From assembly GCA_963840725.1 (NCBI GenBank), contig CAWIZY010000004.1, positions 496,001-560,000 of the forward strand: DNA of 64,000 nt. Reading direction: 5' to 3'. A program made the translations under genes and the position numbers. Positions 55,149 to 63,254 of the stretch are shown in pieces; position 1 is the first letter of the stretch, and each line of letters starts with the position of its first letter. This DNA comes from CAVWDU01 sp963840725. Lineage in GTDB: Bacteria > Pseudomonadota > Gammaproteobacteria > Pseudomonadales > Halieaceae. Below the pieces are notes generated by a model that was not told the origin of the DNA, did no database searches, and was given only the letters and a program-made list of their open reading frames with translations.

Positions 55149-56900
55149 TCAGGCATCATCGGCGTTAATTCCCTCATGCGGCCATTCCAGGTTGCCCGAG
55201 TGGGTCACGGCACCATGACTGGCCGGCCCGACGCTGGCGACATATTTCTGAGCGTAACCCGCTTTGATCATATAGCCTTTGCCACTGCGATCAGAGGCCT
55301 GGTAGCTGGCACGACGCTGCTCCAGCGTCGCTTCGTCCAGGGCGAGGTGCAGACTCTTGTTGGTGAGATCAATCTGTATGCGATCACCGTTCTCGATCAG
55401 GCCCATTAAGCCACCGAGAGCCGCCTCAGGGGTGACATAACCGACACAAAAGCCGCGCGACACCCCGGAGAACCGACCATCGGTAATCAGGGCAGTGGTT
55501 TCGCCCTTACCCATTCCGTACAACAGCGCCGTCACTGTGACCATCTCACGCATACCGGGGCCGCCCACGGGACCCTCGTTGCGAATAATGATGGCATCTC
55601 CGTCTTCTATTTCGCCAGCGAGCAGACCCTTCAGACAGTGCTCTTCAGACTCATAGACACGCGCGCTGCCGTCAAAACTGTCGCGGTCCAGCCCTGCAGT
55701 TTTGATCACCGCCCCCTCCGGCGCCAGGTTACCCCGCAGTACGGTCAGGCCACCCGCTTTGGTGCGCGGCTGGGTAATCGATACCACCACGTCTCCATCG
55801 GCATCGGGGGCGTCTGCAAGGGCGTCTTCCAGCGTCGTGCCATCCAGGGTGAGACAGTCGCCGTGCAGATAGCCCCCCTTGAGCAGCTCCTTGAGTAGAA
55901 TCGGCACCCCACCCACCTCGTGCAGATCAGCATAGAGGTATTGGCCGCTGGGGCTCAGATGGGTAATTAAGGGCGTGCGCTCAAAGACCACAGCGACGTC
56001 CTCGATGGTGAATTCAATACCCACCTCGTTGGCAATCGCCGGGATGTGCAATGTGGCGTTGGTGGAACCGCCGGTTGCCGACACTGCGGCGCAGGCGTTT
56101 TCCAGGCTTTTACGGGTTATCAGGTCGCGAGGTAACGGATAATTGGCAAGTACGGCCTTCATCAACTGCCCGCCGGCACGCCTTGCCATTGCCTGGCGTT
56201 GTGAAAATACTGAGGGTATGGTGCTTGAACCCAGCGGTGCGAGCCCCAGCACTTCGGCCACCATACCCATGGTGTTGGCCGTAAACTGCCCCGCGCAACA
56301 ACCCGATGCGGGCCAGGCCTTGCGGGCCAGGGCTTCCAGCTCCTCCGGCGTGGAGTGACCAGCAACCAACTTACCGGTCTCCTCAGCGACAGTCTTGATC
56401 TCAGCCGGCTTGCCTTTGTATCGGCCCGGTATAGCCGGACCGCCATTCAGAAAGGCCCCGGGCAGGTTCAGCCGCGCCAGCGCCATCATCATGCCGGGGA
56501 AATTTTTGTCACACGCGCCGATACAGAGAAGACCGTCGTACTGATGCGCGCGCATGACTACCTCAATGCTGTCGGCAATGATCTCTCTCGACATGAGGGA
56601 GAAATGCATGCCGGTATGGCCATTGACCAGTCCGTCGGAGACCGAGATGGTAGTAAATTCCCGGGGGGTGCCGCCGCCTCGGTAGACACCACGCACCGCG
56701 TGCTCGGCCACCTCCTTGAGGCGCATATTACAGGGGCTCATTTCTCCGTGGCTGGAAACGATGCCCACGAAGGGCTGCTCTATATCTTCGTCGTCCAGCC
56801 CCATACCCCGCAGAAAGGCGCGCGCGGCGGCCTTGAACGGTCCTTTTTTCATGACATCTGATCGATACTTATGCAAACCCGTCGTTTTATTTGCTGTCAT
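55149..56900 (-). CDS. ilvD: Dihydroxy-acid dehydratase
   Basis: A 583-residue member of the IlvD/Edd family. The start MTANKTTGLHKYRSDVMKKG follows GGGAG nine bases upstream. Iron-sulfur cysteines are in SPCNMR (about 57), ACDKNFPGMM and SGCCAGQFTANTMGM, and the C-terminus contains DGRFSGVSRGFCVGYVTPEA. The enzyme dehydrates 2,3-dihydroxy-3-methyl acids in valine and isoleucine synthesis. Length is about the IlvD norm. Sugar-acid dehydratases share these motifs, so a role in sugar breakdown is not excluded. It follows larB by 41 bases on the same strand. Confidence 0.88.
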   Translation of the reverse strand: MTANKTTGLHKYRSDVMKKGPFKAAARAFLRGMGLDDEDIEQPFVGIVSSHGEMSPCNMRLKEVAEHAVRGVYRGGGTPREFTTISVSDGLVNGHTGMHFSLMSREIIADSIEVVMRAHQYDGLLCIGACDKNFPGMMMALARLNLPGAFLNGGPAIPGRYKGKPAEIKTVAEETGKLVAGHSTPEELEALARKAWPASGCCAGQFTANTMGMVAEVLGLAPLGSSTIPSVFSQRQAMARRAGGQLMKAVLANYPLPRDLITRKSLENACAAVSATGGSTNATLHIPAIANEVGIEFTIEDVAVVFERTPLITHLSPSGQYLYADLHEVGGVPILLKELLKGGYLHGDCLTLDGTTLEDALADAPDADGDVVVSITQPRTKAGGLTVLRGNLAPEGAVIKTAGLDRDSFDGSARVYESEEHCLKGLLAGEIEDGDAIIIRNEGPVGGPGMREMVTVTALLYGMGKGETTALITDGRFSGVSRGFCVGYVTPEAALGGLMGLIENGDRIQIDLTNKSLHLALDEATLEQRRASYQASDRSGKGYMIKAGYAQKYVASVGPASHGAVTHSGNLEWPHEGINADDA

Positions 56901-56941
56901 CGCCCTGGTCTCCCGTTTATCAGGTTTTGGCTTGTTAGTGC

Positions 56942-57607
56942 TCACGCCGTGATTGCAGTCAGTATGCGCAGTGCCGCACAAGCGCCCCCGTAGCCATTGT
57001 CGATATTGGTCACCGTCAGTCCCGAGGCGCAGCTGGCCAGCATCGCCCCGAGGGCGGTCCGGCCACCCTCGGCAGCACCGTATCCGACCGAGGTCGGCAC
57101 GCCGATCACTGGCGCTTCCACGAGGCCCGCCAGCACCGTTGGCAGGGCGGCATCCATACCGGCAACCGCGATCACCACCCGGGCCTGGCGGATTTCGTCC
57201 AGGCGATCCATCAAGCGCCACAGACCGGCCACGCCGACATCGGCAATGTACAGTGGTACCTCACCACTGAAACTCAGTGTCCGGGCAGCCTCTCGGGCCA
57301 CCGCTGCATCCGAGGTACCTGCGGCCACAACCGCCACCCGCCCACGACCGGCGGCCGGGTGTTGATCGGGATAAAAACCGGTGCGGGAAAGCGAATCGTA
57401 GTCGAGTTCCTCACGCCACCGTTGCGGCATTTCATTGAACTGCGGTTGTTCAAGCCGGGTCAGCAACATACGCGCGGATCGCGCCTCGACCTGCTCCAGT
57501 ATTTCGGTGAGATGTGCAACCGTTTTGCCGGCGCAATACACGGCCTCGTCGAGCCCGACCCGGCTGCGGCGATTGAAATCCAGCTGAATGTCAGAGACCT
57601 GGGTCAT
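56942..57607 (-). CDS. larB: Nickel-pincer cofactor biosynthesis protein LarB
   Basis: A 221-residue LarB: GLDEAVYCAGKT is the family signature near residue 19, followed by a PurE-like carboxylase fold with AAGTSDAAVAREAA, VAVAGMDAALPTVLAGLVEA, VIGVPTSVGYGAA and the terminal NIDNGYGGACAA. LarB carboxylates and cleaves the NAD-precursor nicotinic acid adenine dinucleotide as the first step to the nickel-pincer nucleotide used by lactate racemase-type enzymes. The ATG overlaps the upstream larC-like stop by four bases. No LarE or LarA is in the window, and only a C-terminal-like piece of LarC is adjacent. Confidence 0.88.
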   Translation of the reverse strand: MTQVSDIQLDFNRRSRVGLDEAVYCAGKTVAHLTEILEQVEARSARMLLTRLEQPQFNEMPQRWREELDYDSLSRTGFYPDQHPAAGRGRVAVVAAGTSDAAVAREAARTLSFSGEVPLYIADVGVAGLWRLMDRLDEIRQARVVIAVAGMDAALPTVLAGLVEAPVIGVPTSVGYGAAEGGRTALGAMLASCASGLTVTNIDNGYGGACAALRILTAITA

Positions 57608-57834
57608 GGCTGAACGTCGCCATCTGTCAGGGGCTTGTGCAAAAAAGCGCTGCCGTTTCGGTAGGATTTAAAACTGAGCGGGTACTGGCAATTTGCCGCC
57701 TGCATATAGGTGTCGGCGGTCGCGCGCGACAGCTCTTGATAGCACAGGCCGATGGTGGCGGTTTGTTCAAAACAGACCTCGCAGACTTGTTGCAATCGTG
57801 CCGGATCAGCAAGCACCCTGCTATGCGCAGTCAT
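57604..57834 (-). pseudogene. LarC C-terminal-like fragment
   Basis: A 76-residue open frame resembling the C-terminal region of LarC nickel-insertion proteins. The segment LADPARLQQVCEVCFEQTAT then IGLCYQELSR parallels LarC ...F.ET.T.G.R....R. A stop codon precedes it eight codons upstream, so no full LarC is present; normal LarC is about 400 residues. It overlaps larB (ATGA). It could be a decayed gene or a stand-alone small LarC-like protein; similarity is modest and judged by eye. Confidence 0.5.
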
Positions 57835-57892
57835 GCGGCCTTCGCTGGATGTCGACTAACTGACTTTTCGGGTCGGTCCATTGTCGCAGGAA

Positions 57893-58675
57893 TCAACCGA
57901 AGCGCTTCTCGTGGGCCCGCAGCCGTGAGGAACAACTGTCGAGAGCACGACGGACCCGGGTCGCTATAGACGGTCCGTCATTTTTTTGTGCCGTCAATGG
58001 CGCCGAATGGGCGGCACAGAGATTCTCGGTGTCACCCCAGTCCTCGACCAGCGTCTCGGCCCACTGGCGAAACTCAGCCGCCGCCCCCTCACGTTTTTCC
58101 AGAGCCATAGACAAAGTAGGGTGAAAGCTCAGCACATCCCTTTTGCCGAGCAGCCCTAGCAATCGCGGCAATTTGATATACATCAGGGTATCGTCGACAT
58201 GCAGGGTCGCCGACCTGCGGTGCAGCGCCAGCACCGAGGAGAAGTGCACCTTTTCATCGCTGGCAATAAAGTCGACTCCAGCCGGCACACTGAAGTCAAA
58301 ATCCTCGCCATAAAGCGCATGCATCTCCGGGTCCTCACTCAAAAGCGGATCCCAATCAAGATCGGGAAACCGTTCGTGGTGCCTGGCGGTCCCGTAGAGC
58401 CTGGCGCCGGGATACTGCTGCGCCATCGCCTCGACGTGGATCGTGTGAAACGGATGCAAATTGATTATGGCTTCTATACGACTGATGTCGCCGACGATAG
58501 CTTCCACTTGGGCCCGAAGCTCCCTGGAGAGGGTATACGCATCAAGAAATACGAACCCCCCGCTGGCCAGTTCCACCAGTGAGGTCTGAGTGCCGATATC
58601 AACGACACCGCCGATTTTGAATGAGCCCCTGATATTCCAGAAGTTCTCGGCAATAGGAATTATTTTGTCCGCCAT
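57893..58675 (-). CDS. Metallo-beta-lactamase-like protein with atypical metal motif
   Basis: A protein of about 260 residues starting MADKIIPIAENFWNIRGSFK. The overall MBL layout is present (IAENFWNIRG, SLVELASGGFVFLDAYTL, then the metal loop), but the usual HxHxDH is replaced by NLHPFHTIHVEAM. The later DDTLMYIK and AAHSAP contribute possible ligands. The family resembles DUF4336-type proteins, so the active site may bind metal differently or not at all. Function unknown. The 58 bases downstream of its stop hold nothing but the larC-like start region. Confidence 0.75.
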   Translation of the reverse strand: MADKIIPIAENFWNIRGSFKIGGVVDIGTQTSLVELASGGFVFLDAYTLSRELRAQVEAIVGDISRIEAIINLHPFHTIHVEAMAQQYPGARLYGTARHHERFPDLDWDPLLSEDPEMHALYGEDFDFSVPAGVDFIASDEKVHFSSVLALHRRSATLHVDDTLMYIKLPRLLGLLGKRDVLSFHPTLSMALEKREGAAAEFRQWAETLVEDWGDTENLCAAHSAPLTAQKNDGPSIATRVRRALDSCSSRLRAHEKRFG

Positions 58676-58876
58676 AGGGTTCTCCGATAAAGATCCAATA
58701 TGATCCAAACCCCGCTGCGGTGCAACTTACAGGAAGCCGCGTTACTGCCGGCAGCCACGCTGTCGCGGATGGCGGTTCCGCAAACCGACGCCCGCGACCG
58801 TAGTCGGTATCACTCGACATTTTACAGCAGGGGCAGTTCTGCTATTGTGCGCTCAATCAGCGCGGAAGCCAGCGCC

Positions 58877-59557
58877 TTGGAGAGCGACCGCCTTGTGAAG
58901 AAACTGAACCAAGACAATAATTTCCACTACTTCACCTTGTCGCTGGTCACACTGCTGCTGTGCGCCACCTTTATAGGCCATGTGCCGGACGGTTTTGGCG
59001 GTCTGGTACTGCGGGTACTGGTCATGCTGACGGTTCTGGTTGCCTATCTCAGTCTGAACTTCGGGGTCAGGTGGCGCCGTTTCGTTATGGTCATGGCAGC
59101 GATACTCTTCCTGTTGAACCTGCTGAATGAAAACGTCAGAATCCCCTACCTTGCTGTGATCGACCTGATTTTTACCCTGATATTTTTCATTGCCGCTGCC
59201 GCGTTCTCGGCCCGTCAGGTGCTGCTGTCCGGCCGGGCCAACAACAATACCCTGGTCGGTTCCATGGCGATTTACCTGCTGCTGGGATTGATCTGGGCAA
59301 CCCTCTATTTGCTGGTGCTGGAGTTCATCCCCGACGCATTTAACGGCATCGAGTATCAACACTGGTCGGATAATTTCAGCACCGCACTTTACTTCAGTTA
59401 TAGTACCCTCGCCAGTCTGGGTTACGGCGACATTTCACCAACAGCTGAAATAAGCCGCACCCTCGCCTACTTTGAGTCAGTCTGCGGGGCATTTTATCTT
59501 GCCATTGTCGTCGCCAGCCTGATTGGCGCCCGCTCCGGCCACAACGCCGACCACTGA
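58877..59557 (+). CDS. Two-pore-domain-type potassium channel protein
   Basis: A protein of about 226 residues from TTG at 58877 (GTG at 58895 and ATG at 58700 are alternatives). It has about six membrane helices; the last two flank the pore loop STLASLGYGDISP, whose GYG is the potassium selectivity filter. No C-terminal RCK domain is attached. The longer ATG frame overlaps the divergent MBL promoter and adds unrelated residues. It would conduct K+ and help set membrane potential. It precedes the AI-2E family gene by 23 bases. Confidence 0.85.
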   Translation: MESDRLVKKLNQDNNFHYFTLSLVTLLLCATFIGHVPDGFGGLVLRVLVMLTVLVAYLSLNFGVRWRRFVMVMAAILFLLNLLNENVRIPYLAVIDLIFTLIFFIAAAAFSARQVLLSGRANNNTLVGSMAIYLLLGLIWATLYLLVLEFIPDAFNGIEYQHWSDNFSTALYFSYSTLASLGYGDISPTAEISRTLAYFESVCGAFYLAIVVASLIGARSGHNADH

Positions 59558-59579
59558 CCCGTCACAAGGACTGCCAAGC

Positions 59580-60659
59580 ATGGCCACGGTAGATAAAGAT
59601 GGCGGCTACGACCGCCAGTTCGTACGCAACATGACCGAGTCCGCGCTGCGCATTAGCCTCATTGGCCTTCTGCTGGTAATGGCTTACGACATCATCCGAC
59701 CTTTCGTGATACCACTGGTATGGGGTGGCATCATCGCTATCGCCGCCTATCCCATCACCCAATGGCTGGCTGGGCGTCTGGGCGGCCGATCAGGACCGGC
59801 GGCGGCGGTCGTCTCACTGGTATTTATCCTGGCGCTAGTGACCCCCTGCTACCTGCTCACTGATTCGCTGCTGAGCGCTGCCGCAACCATGGCTGAAAAA
59901 GTTAACGAGGGGCAGCTTGACGTCCCGCCACCGCCGGAAAAGTTGACATCCTGGCCGCTTATCGGTGCAAAGTTACATGCCCAATGGTCTCTCGCCAGCG
60001 ACAACCTGGAAGTTTTGCTGGCGCAGTCGCAACCACAACTGAAGAAACTGCTTAGTCGCGCCGTCACTGCGACAGCAAACGGCATGCTCGGGGTTGGCAT
60101 GTTCGTGATTTCACTGATTATTGCCGGTGGATTCATGGCTTACGCAGAACCCGCGGCCAAAGCCGCAAAAAGGCTCTTTGTCCGTCTTGCGGGCGAGCAC
60201 CAGGGCGGCGACTGGGCCGCGATGGTGGTAGCGACTGTGCGCAGCGTGCTGCTGGGTGTGGTTGGCGTTGCCGTGCTACAGAGTATTCTGTGCGCGCTGG
60301 GCCTGTTTACCCTGGGTGTGCCTGGCGCAGCGGTGTGGAGCGCGGTTATCCTGCTGTTGGCCATCGCCCAGCTTCCCGTTATCCTGGTGGTGCTGCCGCT
60401 GATTATCTGGGCCTACTCCACCCAAACCGCCACGGTGGCCACCGTGTTTGCGATCTGGATGCTGCTGGCCGGGCTCAGCGACAACGTGCTGAAACCGCTG
60501 CTAATGGGCCGCGGACTGGACGTCCCGATGCCAGTGATCCTCATGGGCGCCATCGGCGGTATGATCGCCGCCGGTATTGTCGGCCTGTTTGCAGGCGCGG
60601 TGGTGCTGTCCATCTGGTATAAACTGTTTCGTGAATGGCTGATGCAAGAAGCGCGCTAG
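59580..60659 (+). CDS. AI-2E family transporter (PerM/YdiK type)
   Basis: A 359-residue membrane protein with AAGGA ten bases before its ATG. About seven helices are seen, including LRISLIGLLLVMAYDIIRPF and the hydrophobic block VLVVLPLIIWAYSTQTATVA, with LSDNVLKPLLMGRGLDVPMP and MGAIGGMIAAGIVGLFAGAV typical of the family's C-terminal part. Members export autoinducer-2 or sodium and are broadly called AI-2E; the true substrate here is unknown. Confidence 0.88.
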   Translation: MATVDKDGGYDRQFVRNMTESALRISLIGLLLVMAYDIIRPFVIPLVWGGIIAIAAYPITQWLAGRLGGRSGPAAAVVSLVFILALVTPCYLLTDSLLSAAATMAEKVNEGQLDVPPPPEKLTSWPLIGAKLHAQWSLASDNLEVLLAQSQPQLKKLLSRAVTATANGMLGVGMFVISLIIAGGFMAYAEPAAKAAKRLFVRLAGEHQGGDWAAMVVATVRSVLLGVVGVAVLQSILCALGLFTLGVPGAAVWSAVILLLAIAQLPVILVVLPLIIWAYSTQTATVATVFAIWMLLAGLSDNVLKPLLMGRGLDVPMPVILMGAIGGMIAAGIVGLFAGAVVLSIWYKLFREWLMQEAR

Positions 60660-60673
60660 CGCGTTTCTTGCCT

Positions 60674-61228
60674 TCACATCGGATGCCGGTAGACCGGCCA
60701 CCGGCCACCGCGAAATTCGATGTTGCCGTCGAACACGGCGCCGACCGCAAGAGCCAGCGCAATAGAGGGAGCATTATCCGGGTGAATAAGGCTGATTAGG
60801 GACAGTTCCGGCAGGTGCTGATGCGCGGCCGCCTGCACAGCACGGGCCGCCTCACTGGCAAACCCTCTGCCCCAGAACGCCGGCGCCAGGGCCCATTTGA
60901 TTTCCGGGCTGGGCCAATCCCCCGGATACCAGAATCCCACGGTGCCGAGCACGGTGCCACTCGCTTTTTCCTCCACGGCATAGGGCCCGTAGTCGCGCAG
61001 CTGCCAATGCCCGATCATGGCGCTCATGGTGCGCCAGGTCTCCCCTTCGCTGAACGCCCGGCCCACCGTGTAACGGGTCGCTACTTCGGAGCTGTAGTAC
61101 GCATGCAGATCAACCCAGTCGTGCTCCCGAAACTGTCTCAGGAGCAAGCGCTCGGATTCCAGTTCAGTGGGTACCCGATATGCCACGACGTCGCGGTTCT
61201 CAGGGCCCGAGAGCTTTAGCGGCTGCAA
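60674..61228 (-). CDS. GNAT family N-acetyltransferase (RimJ/RimL-like)
   Basis: A 184-residue acetyl-CoA-dependent acetyltransferase. It begins VPTELESERLLLRQFREHDW, the standard RimJ/RimL-type opening, and has the acetyl-CoA binding stretch ALAPAFWGRGFASEAARAV and SLISLIHPDNAPSIALALAV. Substrate may be ribosomal protein N-termini, antibiotics or small amines; no specific residue decides this. It converges on the AI-2E family gene. Confidence 0.87.
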   Translation of the reverse strand: MQPLKLSGPENRDVVAYRVPTELESERLLLRQFREHDWVDLHAYYSSEVATRYTVGRAFSEGETWRTMSAMIGHWQLRDYGPYAVEEKASGTVLGTVGFWYPGDWPSPEIKWALAPAFWGRGFASEAARAVQAAAHQHLPELSLISLIHPDNAPSIALALAVGAVFDGNIEFRGGRWPVYRHPM

Positions 61229-61326
61229 CGATCAACATTGCCGCCCCGGACCCGTTAGTACTACCCCACTCCATCGTCTGACTCCAGGATCTGCCAATAC
61301 CGGCGTTAGGCGCCTTTAAAAGGACG

Positions 61327-62808
61327 CTAGAAAGACACGTCCCACTGCAGCCGGATTCGGTTTTCCGACTCATTCACTCCCACGAGGCCATCATCCAGGG
61401 TCAGATACGAGTAGTCGAGCGTGATCTTGTTGTTGTGCCCGGCGATAAACCAGTTGGCCGCAATGGTAAATTCCTCGCGCTCGTTGTCGAACAGTCGATC
61501 CACCTCGTTGGGCTCCTCGACATAAGCGTAGCGGAAGGCCAGCTCCAGCGGCGCCGGCACTGCCGGTATCAGGTGATGAAAAAAGTACCCGGTCTGGGCA
61601 TAGTACCCGGTCAGCTCGTTAGAGATCCCCAGCACCGTGTCATCTATGTCCTTACGGTGATATTCCTGCTGAATCGACAGCCCGCGGTACTTGAAGGCGA
61701 ATTCCTGCACCCATTGATCAATTTCATACTGCTCGTCACCGGCCAGGGCGGGGCGCAGAAAACCGTCGAGGTTGCCACAACCGGAGGAAGAGAACCGTGT
61801 GCAGGGCCCGTCTGTACTGGCGGCCGCAAAGGCCAGACTGCCCGTGGGCAACTCGGTGTATTCCACGTCGGTCTGACGCCAGGCCAGGTCGCGACCGAGG
61901 AAGTTCCACTGCAGGCGACCCATCACCAGGTGTTCGTTGTTCTCATTGAAAGTGCCGCGCCCCTCACCATTGAATATACCGGCGTAATAGCGCATGTCCG
62001 CCGGTGTACCCTTAAACAGGTGGCCGCGGGCCTGAATACCCACCTGCCGGTCAATGGTGAAGATCCGGTTGACGATAGAGCGCTCGACAAACTGCTGGCG
62101 CCCTGAGGAGTCGACCCGCTCACGGTTGAGGTCTATTTTCCACTGTCCCAGCCGCACACCGAACCACTCCCACTTGGCGATATCGATCCGCCAGTCGATA
62201 ACTCGGGCACCGCTGTCCGGGTCACTGGCATCAACATCCGCTGATGGCTGCAGGTCGACCTCGAAATAGTACTTGAGCCAGGGCTGGAAACCGTGGCCAC
62301 CGATCTTCATTCGCAGCCGTCGGGGCTCAAAGTTTGAGTTTTCATTGTTGTTGAAATCCTCGATTTGCCGAGGATCGGAGCGCGTGGGATTGGTATAGCG
62401 GAACTGGCCTCGCCATTGCAAGTTGGTTTCCCAGTTGCCATCGCGGGTCGAGAACCGAAAACCTTTGCTGCCATGTTCGGCAATTACCGGGGAGTTGGCT
62501 TCAACCTCTCGCGCTACCGCATCGGCGATGGCCAGCTCGGTTTGCGGCGGCAGACCATAGGCACCCAGATCTTCCACGGGGACCCCATCTTGCGCCGTGT
62601 TCGCCGGCTCGGTGGGGGCGAGAATATCCTTGCTGGTCAATGACTCTTTTTTCATCAAGCGGTCGTACTGCGCCTGAGTCAATATGCCGTTGTCGAAAAG
62701 TATGTCCAGCAGCTCTTTGTCGGCGGCCTGGCCACCAGGTGCGAACCCTGCCGACAAGCCGGCGAACACAAGAGCCAGTGTAGTGCTGCGAACGCTCGAT
62801 CTGCGCAT
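61327..62808 (-). CDS. Phosphate-selective-type porin (OprO/OprP family)
   Basis: A protein of about 493 residues (ATG at 62808). Signal peptide SVRSTTLALVFAGLSAGFAP then an N-terminal coiled segment LLDILFDNGILTQAQYDRLM, as in OprO/OprP trimers, followed by a barrel with the KYYFEVDLQPSADVDAS region and a final RLQWDVSF ending in Phe. These porins carry phosphate or polyphosphate. A Pho-box-like site lies 110 bases upstream, supporting phosphate control. Anion selectivity is inferred from the family and site, not seen. Confidence 0.85.
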   Translation of the reverse strand: MRRSSVRSTTLALVFAGLSAGFAPGGQAADKELLDILFDNGILTQAQYDRLMKKESLTSKDILAPTEPANTAQDGVPVEDLGAYGLPPQTELAIADAVAREVEANSPVIAEHGSKGFRFSTRDGNWETNLQWRGQFRYTNPTRSDPRQIEDFNNNENSNFEPRRLRMKIGGHGFQPWLKYYFEVDLQPSADVDASDPDSGARVIDWRIDIAKWEWFGVRLGQWKIDLNRERVDSSGRQQFVERSIVNRIFTIDRQVGIQARGHLFKGTPADMRYYAGIFNGEGRGTFNENNEHLVMGRLQWNFLGRDLAWRQTDVEYTELPTGSLAFAAASTDGPCTRFSSSGCGNLDGFLRPALAGDEQYEIDQWVQEFAFKYRGLSIQQEYHRKDIDDTVLGISNELTGYYAQTGYFFHHLIPAVPAPLELAFRYAYVEEPNEVDRLFDNEREEFTIAANWFIAGHNNKITLDYSYLTLDDGLVGVNESENRIRLQWDVSF

Positions 62809-62917
62809 AGCCTTATTCCCCAATTCGTCTCGTTATCCTGTGAAGCCCAGCCGGCTCGTTTGCTGCCGGCCCCGAGGGCATGGGCAACCCTGCGGCCACC
62901 CAACGGTCGCGGAGTAT

Positions 62918-62935
62918 GTGACACAATTGTTACAG
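62918..62935 (-). promoter_or_regulatory. Candidate PhoB-binding Pho box upstream of the porin
   Basis: On the minus strand, CTGTAACAATTGTGTCAC matches the Pho-box consensus CTGTCAYAWAWCTGTCAY at 15 of 18 positions, with the two TGT-A half repeats 11 bases apart. A further TGTCA lies 12 bases upstream. It sits about 110 bases before the porin ATG. The -10 box is not obvious, so the site is only a candidate. Confidence 0.5.
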
Positions 62936-63082
62936 TTTTATTGACATGCCGCAGATAATACGCAGTTGCCCACCGATACCGGCCCGACAATGCCCGGGGG
63001 ATGGATCCGGTAGACACGGGTGGCGCGGGTCACCGGTGATCGGGCGTAAATATGAGTAAGCGCTAACGATTCAGCACTGACA

Positions 63083-63230
63083 CTAGCAGGCTGTTGATTT
63101 TCGTTTTCGAGGCAGCCACTGGTAGGCAAAAACAGGCGAAATGAGGGAGTGTATAGTGAATACATGACCGATTTGAGCCTGTTTTTAACGTGGCAGTGGC
63201 CACGCAGATAGAAAATCAACAACCTGCTAG
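63083..63230. mobile_element. MITE-like inverted-repeat element (148 bp, non-coding)
   Basis: CTAGCAGGCTGTTGATTTTC at 63083-63102 and its near-exact complement at 63211-63230 (19 of 20 match) form terminal inverted repeats. The interior continues the symmetry with shared GCCACTG and AAAAACAGGC segments, so the whole element can fold into one imperfect hairpin. No ORF is inside. This is typical of a miniature inverted-repeat element mobilised in trans, or a repeated intergenic palindrome. The rest of the 430-base intergenic gap shows only the porin's upstream region. Confidence 0.6.
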
Positions 63231-63254
63231 GCCTACGTGGTCAGGGCGCGTTCT

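Noticed and set aside
56942..57607. LarB gene read as PurE
   Set aside because: The GLDEAVYCAGKT signature and length of 221 residues fit LarB; PurE is about 160 residues and lacks it.
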